Shown piece by piece: positions 1 through 15,000 of a stretch of DNA of 64,000 bases (position 1 is the first letter of the stretch; every line of letters begins with the position of its first letter). Under the pieces are notes generated by a model. The model was not told where the DNA came from. It searched no databases and was given only the letters and a program-made list of their open reading frames with translations. Location of the stretch: NCBI GenBank assembly GCA_014084085.1, contig NPFB01000012.1, positions 70,444-134,443 of the forward strand, written 5' to 3'. This DNA comes from Hondaea fermentalgiana (Eukaryota; Sar; Bigyra; Thraustochytrida; Thraustochytriidae). A program made the position numbers and the translations under genes.

Positions 1-1
1 G

Positions 2-3000
2 CTAAGCATTCTTGCATTGCAAGACGACGAGGCTGCCGATGAAGAGATTCTTTGGCATGCCCAAGAAAGTCTCACTGTGCATGAGCCTTTTCTTATTACC
101 AATGTTCTGCCACGATCTTTCAGTATGGCGCACTCAACTCGGGCCCTGCTCACCTTGCTTCATGAGGTGCCGGAAGGTTCTTCCCATGACATTGAAGTGG
201 AACTCTCGTACCCAAGTGGTGCGGTGGTATTGGTCCCTGCGACCATCGTTGGCGAACGTGAAGTAGAAGTTGACATTCCAGCAGTCCCTCTGGATGAGGC
301 AGGAGGGGAGAACTCTCTACCCGTGAGCTTACGGCTCCGGCTCGAAGGCCATCCGGATCCGTCTCAGACTCCAGCGCGCGCGGTGCACCGTGCGGAGCCT
401 GTCCTGATCGCAATGAGTCCGCATATTGTCACTGCTGGTTCTTTGGTGATGCCGATCGTGTTGACGCTGGACGCCGCAGTATCCATGCACGACGATGCAC
501 GCGTCCTGTGCCGCTTTGGAGCAACCACAGTCAGTGGAACCAGACTGGGCCCGCTGCAGGCTGTGTGCGATGCTCCACCGATGGCGGCCGGCGAAACTTC
601 AAGTGTCGAGATCTCCTTGGATGGAGAGAGATTTACGGAGAGCGGCTTTGAACTTTCCTACATTAGCAGCCTTGAGGCCTTCCACGTGTCTCCTGATCGT
701 GTCGAAGATCGTGGAGGCAGTGAACTCGTCATTCATGGCCAGGAGTACCCTGCTGAGCTCTCTTCCATGATGCGATGCCGATTTAGGTCCGAGAGTCAGA
801 ATCCATTGGCCGCGGCTGTCACCACGAGGGCAACTTGGATCAACGAGAATGAGATTCACTGCATTGCTCCCTCGCGCGAAGAGGCACAAGCGTTGGAGTC
901 CTCCTTCATCGTCATCAGCTTGGTCCTGCCAACGGCTTTGCCAGGAACTTTTGTGGAGCTAACGCGAGACAATGACGAGCTTATGTTCACCTATGTTCCC
1001 ACAGCAGAAGTGGTCGGCATTTGGCCTCGCAGGGGTCCCGCGCGAGGAGGGACGCTTGTTCAGGTGCACGGAACTGGGTTCTCGGATCTGTTAGAACTCG
1101 CTTGCGTTTTCTCCCTCGAAGATGATGAAGACGCAGTCGCCGTCCATGTCCCTGCAGAATTCGTGTCGAGCAGCGAAGTGCGATGCGAGTCCCCTTCGCG
1201 AGCGTTACTTTTGTCTCACAATGCACTCGAAGCTTCGTCAAGCTCGCGTGCGGCAGTCCGTGTGTCACCGAATGGTGCCGATCTCTCTGCTTCTCATGCC
1301 GCTTTTGTCTTCGAGATCATTGCCAAGGTTCACAAAGTTTACCCAGAGTCTGGGCCGGCACAGGCTGGCTCCACGGTGACCCTTTTTGGAGCTCACTTTG
1401 CCGACACATCCGCGTTATCGTGTCGCTTTGGCATGAGCTCACCTTCTGCCGCAGTCTACATTTCCGACAGTGAAATTCGCTGTCAAACTCCTCTTCCACC
1501 TCACAATGGGCCGGTAGTGGTGGCAGTGACTACGAATGGAATCGACTACTCTTCGGACCTCGTCATGTATACCTTCACGGAACAACCTTTGGTGTTTGGG
1601 ATTTCGCCTCTCAGCGGACCTCAAATCGGTGGAACGCAGGTCACCGTGACTGGAGCCAATTTTCGAGAGGGTGTAACATGTCGCTTTGGAACGACAAATG
1701 TCGAAGTCACTCGAATCGTGAGCAGCACGGAGCTTGTTTGCATTACCCCATCGGTAACAATCGACAATATGGGTGCCACGCGCAAGGTCCAAGTCGACGT
1801 CTTCGATCAAGGCTCTCTGAATCAGAGCGAGACTGGCCTTGCACCTTCGCAGGCTACTTTTTTCCTGTATGTGCCGGAAGTGACGCTCGACAGTCTGTTC
1901 CCGCCGCATGGTCCATGCTCGGGCGGCACGCTACTGACAATCTACGGAGCTGGCATGTATCAGGACGAAAGCTTGCCACTGCCGCTCTGCAAATTTACCG
2001 TCGTGGACACCTCCCCTTTTCAAATGTACGAGGTGCCAGCCCAAGCCTTCTCAGACACGAGTATCGCGTGCGTCACGCCAAGCATTGATTCCGGGTCATG
2101 TGGCTCGCGCTCTCACGTGCTCGTCTCTGTGAGCTTTAACGGCCATGACTATGCAAGCCCTGCTCTTTCATATGTGTTTGTCCCCGATCCAATTCCTCAT
2201 CGGCTCTCCACGGCAAGAGGTCCTGCTCAAGGCGGCTCCGTAGTACGCGTATTTGGGGAAAACTTTGTTCGTTCTCCCCTCACGTCGTGTCGCATTGGTG
2301 ACGATGTTATCCAGGCCAACTACATTTCTCCTTCTGGCGAGTTCATCGACTGCACGACTCCAGCAGACAGGCAGGAGGTGAATGAGGTCCAAGAAATTTT
2401 TGTGACGACCACAAGCGAGCCCAATGCGACGACCTATGGGATTTTTCTCTCGTCCTTGCCGGCTCAGGAGGAGATTCAGCGTTTCGCTCTCCATGCTTGG
2501 GGTGAAGACTCCGTTTCTGGAGCAGTAGCAGAGGTTCAGGTTGTTCATGTGCGCGGTGGCGGGCCTATCCAGGGTACCTTTACTCTCTCCTTTCGTGGCG
2601 AGACGACAGTTGCGCTTCCCTACGACGCGTCTGCCGAGGGCGTGACGGACGCTCTTAACGCACTTGAGGAGATTGAAGGAGTCATTGTTGAGCGAAGCGC
2701 CAATGCAAATTATTTTGCATGGACAGTGACGTTTGAAGGGAATGCAGGCGACCTGGAACCTATTCTTACAGACAGCTCTGGGCTCTCAGGTCTCGCCAAT
2801 GATGACACTGTCATGGAAGTCACGGAGCTTCGCGCGGGGACTTCTGCCGCAATTAGCTCGGGCACTTTTGCACTCGGCCTTAACGGTAGCGTGCAGACGT
2901 TGCCATTCGATGCCAGCGCCACTGATTTCCAGCAAGCACTGGAGACTCTTCATGGAGTGGCCGACATCACAGTGGCACGCTCCGCAGCGCCAGACCGCAA

Positions 3001-6000
3001 CGGCGCGTACACATGGGAGGCCACGTTTCCAGGCACTCTCGCTTATGAACTTGCAAGTGTCGATGTTACAGGGCTCGCTCCGGCCACGGCCGTTGCCTGT
3101 GCGTACGAGCGCGAGCAAATGGGTAGTACGCCAGGGGGGAGCTTCGTACTGTCTTTTGCTGGAAATGAAACGCGGACACTTGATGTCACGTCAACGTCAA
3201 GCGAAATCGAAGTCGCCCTCCGCGAGGACGTCGAGCTCAATGCCACAGTCAGCGAGACAGTAATCGCAAACTCTTCGCTCTGGGAGAAGCGCATCATCCT
3301 CACTTTCGACGATCTCGAGGGCGTCCCGCTCGAGCTCGGTGTTGACATCACGGGTGTCACCGGCACAGAGTCTGCCTTTCGCGTGATAGATATGGCTCGA
3401 GGCGCCCAGCGCCTCGGGGGAACCTTTCGAGTCGGATATGAAGGTGCGTGGTCTCCCCAGCTTTCGTTTTCGACATTGACTGCGTCTGACCTGGCCACAA
3501 CACTGCAAAGTTTGCCAACGGTCGGTACCGTCCGTGTGTCTGAAATACTTCGCGAGGAGGACGCGTTCGCTCGTTGGAGAATTACATTTACGTCCCGAGG
3601 ATCTCCGGCAAACATCGGTCCCTTGCCGCTGCTGGACGTCGAGTCTGACTTTGGCGTTGGGACCAACTTTTATTTGCGCGCCAACAGAATTCAAGCCGGT
3701 TGCTGTTCATTGTCTGTCACGATTGATGGACAGCAATTTTCAGACACCCTTGCCTATCGCTATGATTGGCATCCTCAGGTGGCTTCTCTCTCGCCGCAGT
3801 ATGGGTCTCCTCACGGCAAAACACTCTTGTCGATCCATGGTTCAGGCTTTTATGAGGCTCAAGCTATTTCCTGCGTCTTTGACGGGACGCTTGAGTCGCC
3901 GGCGAGATTTGTGAATGAGTCGATGCTTGCTTGCGTGACGCCTCCTTTATCCGCTCTTCAAGATGCAAACCTTACGCTTGCGGGCCAGCGCGACGTGCAC
4001 GTCACCGTACGTTATCCGCTTGACCATGCCGAAACGCACGAGTCGCAGACCTTTGCAACGTTCAAGTTTTCATTGCCACTTCATATCCAGACCATCCAAC
4101 CACCTCGGGGAAGTCTTCGCGGCGGTGTCGTTTTACGCGTGACTCTCGAACACAATATTACGCTCGATGAAGTCGATCATGCCGCTTGCGTTTTCGAGAC
4201 AAATCCTCTTGAGACTGTGGCGGCGACGCGAGAAAGCGCAAGGTCTCTTGCGTGCTTGGTCCCTTCGCATGCCCCAGGTCTCGTGGCTGTTCGGGTCACG
4301 CTGAATGGTCACGATCTTTCAAAAAATGCGGCATTCTTTCAGTATGAGGAGGCTGTTCGTGTTCACAGTCTGAGCGTGACAAGCGGATCCCGCGCAGGAG
4401 GAACATTGATACACGTCTATGGCTCTAACATTCCTCGTTCCGAGGAGCTGTCATGTGACTTTGGGGACCGCGGTATGGCTCCTGCGATGTGGCATGCCTC
4501 GAGTCAAGCCTCGTGTGTGCTTCCGGGTCCTTCGGGTATCGATCTCTCTACGAATGATCGCGTACTCGTGCGCACGACGAGCCGAGTCGAAGATCTCAGT
4601 TTCGGGCAACAAACCTTTTCCATGTACTCTGCCGTTTCCGAAGTGGAAGCAGCCACGGGATGTGCGACATTCAATGTCAACCGCACGTACTACAACGGCA
4701 CTGAGATGTCGTGGCTGGCGGAGACAAGCTGTGCCGCGGCTCTTGTTGCTAGCGCTAGCTCTACCCTTGGCGTTGAGGTCCTCGCGAGCGACACTGTTCT
4801 GGTAGCTCTCACGTCGAACGGTGTTGAATTTTCGAACCCGATGGAGTTCACAGTCTTTGATGCGCCGACAGTGACAAACGTGGAACCAATCTCTGCACCG
4901 CTACAAGGTGGCACGGTAGTGACCCTCTCCTTGGATATTGATGGCTCGCAACTAGATATCTCTTGCTGGTTTGGCGATCGAAGGGTCCTCGGCGTGATTG
5001 TAAACGGTGGAACTGCTGTGGAGTGCGTTGCGCCATTGATGGAGCGCGTTCAGGATGTGACGCTTCGTTTGTCCGCAAATGGAGGTGTTGACTTTCTCGC
5101 TGGTGCCACCGTCTTCACCTACGAGAACACCGTTCCGGCCACGATTTTCGCTGTCGAACCTCTCTCCGGTCCTGCCTCCGGAGGCACTCGAGTGGTTCTG
5201 AGCGGACAAGGAATCGCCCATCTTGGTCTTGGAGGTCAGGTTACATATTGCCTTTTCTCAAGTGGAAACGAGGTGGTCACTACAGAAGCTGTTGCGAGTG
5301 GGTCGGATGGGCTGGCATTAGAGTGCCAAAGCCCTCGTCGCAGTGAGTTTTCGTCCATGCCAAGATTTGTCTCACTTGACGTTGGCGTCGGCGAGCAGCG
5401 GCAAATTCTTACTGCTTCGCACATGAAGTTCGTGTATGACGACGACGTGGTGATCCAAGCGATCAATCCGCCGCAGGGTATGCGCTTAGGCGGCTCTGAT
5501 ATTCTCGTGCGGGCTGGACCCATTCCAGAGGCAAGGAGGGGCATGGACGGACAGTTGCTTTGTCGCATCGGATCCGAAACTGTTAATGCCGAGCTTGTTG
5601 AACCTGGAGATATTGCTACATTGCGCTGTGCAATCCCTGAGAGAAGTTCCGATCCTCATGTGGAATCGGTTTGGTTTGACGGCCCTCGGCCTCGCCACCG
5701 CGTCGAGCGCATCGAGATTCGAGCACCTGCTCCCAGTGCCGAAGAAGGCATCATCACTCTTGAAGGCAACGTGGTGGAGTCAGACATCCAAGTCGTCACC
5801 ATGGCTGGACCGGATACGCCTGGGACGTTCAAGCTGTCAACAACCCTTGAGGCTGCGGATCGCACAAAAGTCATTGCCGTAGAAACGTCTGCGAGTGCCG
5901 TGTATCCTGAAGCCCACCTGCTAGCAGTGGAAGCAAACATTGAAACACAGCAAACAGTTGCGACGATGGCGTTTCATGTAGTCCCCGAGGCTGTGGTGTT

Positions 6001-9000
6001 CGAGGTGCAGACACTGACGATGGCTGCGACCTCGGGTCTCACCGGTACTTTCACCCTGGCTTGGAATGGAACAAGCTCAATGGCTACCCTCGCGGCTGAG
6101 TGCTCGGCCGAAGATGTTCGAGCCGCACTGGCGGCGATAGCGGGGCTTGAGAATGTGCAAGTGAGTCTCAATATGCTGTCGAGCGTCGCAGGCTTTCGCC
6201 GCGACTGGGCCATCACGTTTCCTCTCATCACCTCGTCCTCTCCAGTTCCGCTCATTACAGTTGAAGACGGTCTGCTGGAGGGCGTCGGTCTGATGACTCG
6301 TGTCGAGCGTTTTGTTGCCCAAGCAGCGAATGAGTTGCAACTTCTCCGCATCAGCCGCGTGGCCGATGACGTAACAGTATCCCTTAGCGAGAGCACTTCA
6401 ACTCTCCGCCTCGCAAACGCGGACCTGACGGATGTAAACAAGGTGCTAGCGTGGTTGGAAAGTGTACCGGCCTTTGGGTCTGGGCAGGTGAGCATTGTGG
6501 CGTCTGCGGCAGCCTCGGATGGAAACTTTGCAGCATACGAGGTAAGCTTTGATGGGGTGAATGGCGACTTTCCGCCCTTGAAACTTTCCGATGCAGTTTC
6601 AGAGGTGGAAGAACTTCGCAACGGGACGAGCGAGATTCTCGGCGGGCTGGTTGAAGTTGAGGTAACCACCAACGCTGGTTTCTCGAATCTCGTTTCAATC
6701 AACTTGGACGTCTACCGGGCGGATGAGCTGAGCCAAGAACTCGCAGACGCTTTTCCAGAGTACAGCTCAGATCTCTTTTCAATCTCAGTGGACCGTAGCT
6801 CGTCTGGCATGGGTAGAAACGGGGCTCGAATCCTGACCATCCGTCTCCCCCCATACTTTGATATCGCACTTGCATCCACAGAGGCCATGCATGGAACAGG
6901 TGTCACGATTTCAACAACAGTGGAAACGGGCCTCGCCGCAGATTCGGGCACATTTCAGTTCCGTATCGTGTGGCCAGCAAACCTTGGATTCTCATCATTC
7001 TCAGGGACGCTAGCAGTCGACGCTTCAGCAGCAGATGTGACAGCAGAAATTCTTGCGTTAGAACCTAACTTCCCGCTCGGCCAAGTTGTAGAGGTGGATA
7101 CAGGCCCGTTCCGGTACGCTTGGCGAATCGAGCTTGATACGCCTGACATGGCATATTCCAGCACGGATCCGCACCACTTTGAGATTGACGATAGTGGTCT
7201 CATTGGGTTTTCTGCTTCTGCGATTCTCGAACGCAGCGCCAAATTCAACGAGGTGCAGGAAATTGCCACTGATACGGCGTCCGTCAATGGGCGTCTCTCT
7301 GGTGTCTTTGCTCTCACGCTGGGCGAAGCATATGGGAGGGTACGTGGACTTGCATACGATGCCAGTGCCGCTGAGGTACAGGATGCCATCCACACGCAAG
7401 CGCCGCTCATGGGGGCCGTGTCAGTGTCACGTACAGATCTGACCCGGACGCGCTATGCGTGGACGGTCACCTTTTTAGAGCTTGCGGGGACACTGCCCAG
7501 ATTCCAAGTCGACACATCCTCTCTGCACTCCAGTATACCTGGCGACGAGGCACTTGTCACCGTGCGGAAAGTTCAGCGAGGCGAAGGAGAACCTCTCTAT
7601 GGCGCATTTACGCTCCGCTGTCTGCACTGCGCTCCTGGCGTTCAGGAAACGTTCATCCCGTTTGATGCGAGCGCGGCGGAGTTCCGCGATGGTGCAAACG
7701 AGTTGCTGTCTCGAGGCGGGTCGCTTTCGTCCATCAGCGAAGTTTCTGTAAGCAGCCCTGACCTGAATGGAGCTCGCGCATGGATGGTGACCTTCGCAGC
7801 CGGCAAGGACGATGCTCTACCTCCCGATCTCGAAGTACGTCTTGGGTCGTTGGGCGGTTCAGGAGCAAACGTTGACCTCCGTGTCGAAACCGCCGCAAGT
7901 GTCGCCGAGGTTCAGTCGATCAGTGTCCCGTTGACCTTGTCGGGCTCAGCAAGCTGTCTGGCAAATGGCGGGTCTTTCAGCTTTGCTTTTGCAACGAGCC
8001 CGGGCGACATGGCCTCTCTGATCGCTGACGCTCTCGGAACCGACGAGACAGTGAGCGTGAGTCGCGCGGATGGCGCCAGCGAGCGGATCTGGCGTGTGAC
8101 ATTTCAAGACCGCGTCGGAGACGTGCCTGATACGCTCCTCGCCTGTTCAAACCCAAGTTTTAATGTCGCCACGCAGGTGCAGGGAACAGGCACTCCTTTG
8201 GGCGGCACATTCTATCTTCGGCACGATGGCATGGTCTCTAGCGACCTTGCCTTTGATGCAAGCGCTGCTGAGGTCGAAGCCGCTCTAGGTGAGCTGGGAA
8301 TTGACGTTCTCGCTGTGGCACGATCGACTAGTGCTGACTTCAATGGTGGGCTGGCATGGGAAGTTACTCTGGGTCGTAACGTGGCTCCTGAGCCCGTTTA
8401 CGCGGGAAGTCTAACCGGAACAAACGCACGAGCATATTGGGCTGCGGTCGAACCTTTTCTCGAGCCTCGCAACGAGACCTTTTCACTTGTCTTTCAAGAC
8501 CAGTACACGATCGCTCTGAACGCGACTTCGACGGCGGCAGATGTGGGTGCTGCTCTCGAGGACCTCGAAAGCATTGAGTCCGTCAATGTTGTCCGATCTG
8601 ATGATTTTGCAGATGGTCGTGTAACCTGGGCAGTGACCTTTGTCCCATACGCGAACGGCGAATTTACGCTGCAGTATGGCGAGCAAGATGAGTTGAGCGC
8701 GCTTGGCAATCCTTCTTATATTTCAATCCTGAAAACTCAAGCAGGCACGAATGGACCAGAAGGCTCCTTCGAACTTAACGTACAGGGTGGAGCGGCTAAT
8801 CAGGCTATTGAAATCCAAGTTGGAGCCGCATCGTCTAGCGCTGCCCTTTCTAGTGTTACTGCTGCTCTGGAGACGCTGTACCCCGATGCGACGCCCGGAT
8901 CGCTGCAAGTTGTCCAGGATGGCCCAGATGAGAGTGGACGCGTGGAATGGGCGTACGAGCTGACTCTCGACCCCTTATCGTCTACGCTATTCAGCGGCCT

Positions 9001-12000
9001 CACGGCAACCTCGACCACTGTCACGGTAACCACCTCTCGTACTTCCAGCGCTGAGCGCGCGTTATCCGGGTCATTTCGTCTTTTCTGGGTTGATGACTCG
9101 AGCGATATTACCAGCGACCTTGACCTCAGTATCGATGCAGACGGACTCATTTCCGAGCTCGAAGCCTTTGCAAACATTGCTTCCGTTTCGGTAACAAAAG
9201 AGCAAAGTGAGAGGAGCGATGACGGTATTTCTGTGGACACCGTTTTTGCGTGGGAGGTAACTTTCGCACCGCGCGCAGACGGCGCAAGAAGTAACGGGCT
9301 GCTGGGTATCGACGACGCGACGCTTGAGGGGCCATCATCGACGGCTGCGGAGATCATCGTGGCTGAACTCGAGACGGTGAACGAGGAACAGACAATCACG
9401 CTCGTTCCGACCGGGGCATCCTTGACCGGAGACTTTCTCATTGGCGTGCCGGGCACCTGGCTTGGTTCCCAAGACCAAGCTGTCGTGGAGTGGACAAGTA
9501 CAATTGCAGCAACTGCATCAGCTGAAGACGTTGGGAGCGCGCTTGCCGAGGTTTTTGTCAGAAACGGTTTGACATCACCATCCGTCTCGGTATCGGCGTC
9601 TGGACTCTTTGCCTGGCGTGTTGTGGCTCTCGAAACCGTCGTTGGCAACCTTGACCCGCTCCTTGTTGACGATGCGGGGTTGGTAGGCCTCGACTCGTTC
9701 TCTGTGAATGAGGATATCAATGGAACATCAGAGAGCATGAGCGGTACCGTTGGGCTTGTAGTGCGCGGTCCGTGCTATGAGGATGGAGCATGCCGCGTCC
9801 GTACGCTTGGTCTAGGTGTCGCATCTGATACCACCGCAGATGACCTTCGTGCAAGTCTTGCAGCTCTTGACGACTCCTGGTTGCACGACGTGCAAGTGTC
9901 ACTGGACGCCAATACAACAACAGGAGATCGCGAGTGGAAGGTTACATTCATGGACGGTGGGCCATTTCAGCGTCTTTACGTGGACGAGGATACTACCACG
10001 CTCGTAGGTTCCCGTGCTCGCGTACGTGTCGATGAAGAGGGCGCCGAGGCACCGGTCGGCGTTGTGACAGTTGACGTGTCCGTGAACGGTCAAGACTTTA
10101 CGGCAAGCAATGTCCAGTACGAGTACCTTGAGCTACCTGTTGTACACGGCGTGTATCCAAATCACGGGTCAATCGAAGGTGGGACACTGGTGCTGGTCAT
10201 AGGCGATAACCTGGCAGTACCTGATGCCAGTGATCGGCAGCTCTCGTGCAAGTTTGGCGACACCGCGCCCACGGAAGCGTACGCGGTGAATGCGTCATGC
10301 GTGTATTGCGTGACCCCGGCAGTTGGATGGGAAGGCCCGCGTACGGTGATGATTGGAGTTCGTGGCGCTGCTTTCTATTCGGCACGGGACGTCAACTTTA
10401 CCTACTTTGAGCCGCTGCAAGTAGACGAGCTCTCGCCATTGCTCGCCCCACTTGGTGAGAACGTCGTGCTTCAAGTCCGCGGCTCTGGCTTTGTCCCGAC
10501 AGATGAACTTGTCTGCCGTTTCCAGATTGTACAAGAAGGACTGAAAGCCGAGGACGACGATGTGGGTCCACTTGTGGTATCTGCGGCCTGGATCGACGCA
10601 TATGAGCTACGCTGCACTCTCCCAGCGACGGCGTTTGAGAATCCTGCGCGTATTCGCGTGGAGGTGTCGGCCAATGCGATGGATTTTGTCACGGCCCCTG
10701 TACACGTCGTTCTCTTTACGAAGCCAACCGTGACAAGCATATCTCCGCGAAGCGGGCCTGCTGAGCGTCCGGGGTCGCAATTGACCCTTCGTGGCTCTGG
10801 ATTCGTAAACGCGCCGAGTCTTGTCTGTCGCTTCGACGAGGAGCTCGTTGTTCCTGCCACTTTTGTCAACGCCGAAGAGATTCGGTGTCTGACGCCTGTC
10901 TTGGAGCTTCCTCTCGACTATTTCCCGCTCCGGCGACACACGCACGATGACGGAACAGCGCTTTTCCCTAACGCTCATTACTTTCCGCTGTACCTGTCGC
11001 GCCTGGTTGACGTCGAAACGAGCGTGAATGGCGCGGACTTTCATCGAACTGGTTTTCGCTTTCTTTACACGCAAGAGGCCACCGTCACGAGTACAATTCC
11101 AGGAGCGGCCTTCGTGGGGACGGCGTCCGGTCTCACGCTCTTTGTGTCGGGCACCGGGTTTGTGAACTCGACAGACTTGACGTGCCGCCTTGGGCATGAG
11201 ACAGCACGTGCGTTGTACCTTGCACCAACGCTGTTGTCTTGTCATATTCCGTCAAGTCCCGACGCCGATCCGTCTACGGGTCTGGGACGCGACCTGATTG
11301 TGGCTGTCGCAAACAACGGGCAAGACTTTTCGACTGATTTCGTTACCTTTCACAGCCTTGGGCGCTGCCCGGGCGGCATGTACTGCCCAAATGCAGTGCA
11401 GGCTCTTCGCTGCCCTCCAGGCGCCTACTGTCCGGGTGCTGGCAATGGAAACTTTACCCTTTGTCCGAAGGGCACCTACCAGCCGATGCCTGCAACCGAA
11501 GGTTGCCTTCGGTGCCCAATTGGCTACGCGTGCCCCGAAGAAGGCATGCGTGTACCCCGCCTTTGCCCGGCAGGTTTTGTATGTGATGTCACCGGAACCG
11601 AGGAGCCCCGGCAGCCTTGCCCAGAAGGCCACTTTTGCTTGGAGGGCACGGCCACTACAGCGACGACATGTGGTGACCCATCTATCCTGTCAAGCGAGCT
11701 GACCCCGGGCAGGCGACTCAGCGAACTAAGTGGTACTCTTCGGCGGCATCGCGCTCCGCTTGGCGGCGACTTTGTGCTCGGCGCGAGATCCACGGCGTGC
11801 TGGAGCAATGCGACGGAAGACTTTGGCCTGCAGGTATCGAGCTACCCAGCCAGGTTTTGGGCGGAACGCCATCTCTTACCTCTCGACCCAGACGCTCCCT
11901 TTGTCCCGATGCGCGGTCGCTTCTGCCTCGATGATAGCTGCCTGCGTCTTAGTGATGCGGATGCAATGCGCGTTACGGACTATGCCTTCCAGTACTCGAA

Positions 12001-15000
12001 CTTCAATCTGCGGCGCCCGGTCCCCTGCCCCGCCGGAATGTACTGTGCGCCCGGCACCGCCGTTGGGGAGAGCCACATGAAGAACGTGACAACACCGCAG
12101 CCATGTTTCGAGAATATGTACTGCCCCGAAGGCAGCGCCTCGCCTCAGGGCGCAGGGGACTGTCCACCGGGATTCTACTGCCCTTTTGGTACAAGGCTGA
12201 CGTGCCCTGTGGGTACGTATTGTCCTCGGAGTGGCATGGACACGCCGCTCCCTTGCCCGCCAACGACCTTTAACAGCATGGTCGGTCAGACGACTTGCAC
12301 TGCGTGCCCGCCGGGGTACTTTTGCCCGGGATTTGGCCGCGTTGACCCAGCAAGCTGCCCTCCCGGATTTGTGTGCTCGCAAAGCGGTCTTGAGCGTCCA
12401 GACACGCGCTGCCCTGCAGGTTTCTACTGCTCGAATGGCACGATGACTTCGGATGTCTTTCGCAATGATACCACATTGCGCCCGTACCCGTGCCAACCGG
12501 GCACTTACTGTCCTGGAGGCGTGGGCTATGACGAGCTGCTCGAGGGTGACTATCTGTATGCGCAACCCTGCGCACAAGGTTTCTACTGCGAATTGGGCTC
12601 AACGTCCCCCAAGGGATCTGGCTTGTGCCCCAAGGGCTTTTACTGCCCCAAGAACGCATCAGTACCAATTCCCACGGACCCTGGTGAGTTCGCGTACCTC
12701 GAAGGTACAGTTCAAGCTGCAAAATGTCTTCCCGGCTACTATGCGCCGACCATCGAAACCGTCTCATGCTACCCGTGTCCTGCAGGTACGGAGTGTGTGA
12801 ACGACGGTACCTCGGAGGCTCTAATCTGCCCCCCGGGAACCTACAAAACGATGACACAACCTGGCGAGAGTGTTGTGTGCCGAGGCTGTCCCGCTGGAAC
12901 ATGGTCCAAAAACTGGGAACTTCGAGATAGCGATGAATGCACGATTTGTCCCCCGGGCGTAACGTGTCCAATGGATGGAATGTCGTTTCCTTGTTCGTAC
13001 GATGACCTTCCAACCCCATACACGCCGACAGGTCTCAGCGAGTCGCAATACAAGTGTCTGAACAAGGGCACCAACTTTTACTATGGGTACTTGGAATGGC
13101 CAATCGACGCTCGCGGCCGCGGACCGAACTTGGTCGACTCTGACAAGGTACAAGGAAGCGAGGAAATTATTCTGGACGCGGACGGAAACGAAGTCACGGT
13201 GACTGTACAGTGTTACAGCAATGCACAACCCGAGGGAAGCAAGGTCTACCAGCGATTCCGCGATTTTCACGGCCCGCGGTACGAAATTCAATCCGGCGGT
13301 GTGTACCATCAAGGATACGGAGATGGCACGTACGAAGGCTACTTTGGGCGTGGCTCGCTCTTTATCGAGCAACCGGTGTCAGCTACCTATTATGCGTCTC
13401 GAAACTGCACGCCGGGGTACTTTCAGTACAATGCCAGCACTCGTTCAGACGACTGGGTGGTTGGCACGTGCGAGGCGGATCTCATTTGCGCCTACACAAA
13501 CAAAGCGGAGGCGCAACCTTGTAACGAGGGCTATATTTGCGGTCAAGGCACAAATGCTGTGAACGCATTGGACATTGAATGCGCGCCTGGATACTATTGC
13601 GATTTTGCGACGACGACAGACGTGAGTCTCGAAGCTCCTCAAGGAAGGTACGATGCGCTTTGTGAAGAAGGATACTACTGCGAGCGGGGAACGGGCAAGG
13701 GTCAAGCTCAGTCAAAACCATGTCCCGTGGGCTACTTTTGCCCCACGGGGCTTGCGAATCCGTACACGGGCATCATGGCGAGTGACTCATTGACGCGGTC
13801 GCTAAATGAGACCACGGCAGACCCCTTTTACAACTATCTCTATACTGCGACGTGGGACCCTGAAGGCTTTGAGCCGCGCGAGATCTCCGAGCATGATGAT
13901 AGATGTTTCAAGGGGATCAACGAGGAGCTCTTGAACACATACGAGATGAAGCGTACCGCCGAGGGCCTGTATGATGGATACATTTGCGTAGCCACAGCGA
14001 ATGATCTTCGCTGCGGCCGGGACCACAAGTGGCGGCTTATTGCGGACACGATCGATCGGCAACGTTGCGACTGCGATACATACAAGGAACGCGCGCTCTT
14101 GGTGTTTAAATTATGGAGCTGCACGCGCAACGACAACGAGACGGCGTGCGCAGATCTCGTGGACGATGGTGACGGCTTTCTTGCGACGTTTGCGTACACA
14201 ACAAGCGAGTTGAAATTCATTCAGTCCCGAAAACTATGCGCACAAGCTCTTGATCCTTCGATCGAGTGCGAAGATGTGCCGCACGGTGAACTGGTGGAGT
14301 CAACGCAGAACGGTACTTCTCTGCAGTCTGGCAAGGTGGTCTATGACATGGAGACGTACTGCAATGGTATGGAGGACCCCGAGGCTTGTATGCTTTTCAA
14401 GTTTCGCAATGACGCCTCTCAGTTGCGTAAGCGCAGCATGGCATTTGCTTCTTACGACGATCTCAAGTCCTTTGTCTTTACAGATGGCGAGAATCTCATC
14501 GATGACGACGCGTCAACCTTGCTGGGTCAACGTTTGATGACCCGGCACGGCATCGCGGCATCGACATCAAGTTACAACCCCTACCAGGGCGCCTTTTCGG
14601 CTCAGCTTGACATCAAGCTCGCTTGCTCGCTGACTGAGCAGTGTTCCTACACGGACGCCATTTTGTACGACCTTTGGGCGGCTGTGCAATTCATTGATGA
14701 GTTTGGCGACGCTGCAGAGGCATTGTTGGAATCCTTGCGCCTCGATTCGTGTGCCTGCCAGGATCTCGCGCGTTGTCCTGACGGCACGACCTCGCTCGTG
14801 GGCGCAAACAACATTTACGATTGCGTCAAGAATGATAACGAGGTCCTCGAGCGGCTCATGCCATTTGTACCTACCAACCCGCTCATCAATATGAGCGGCT
14901 GGGAGGATACCATAGAGCTTGTGGATCGTGAGCTCAGCGAGGAGGAAGAAGAGGCCGGCGTCTTTGGCCAATATGTGACCTCGGATGGCTACGTGGGCAT

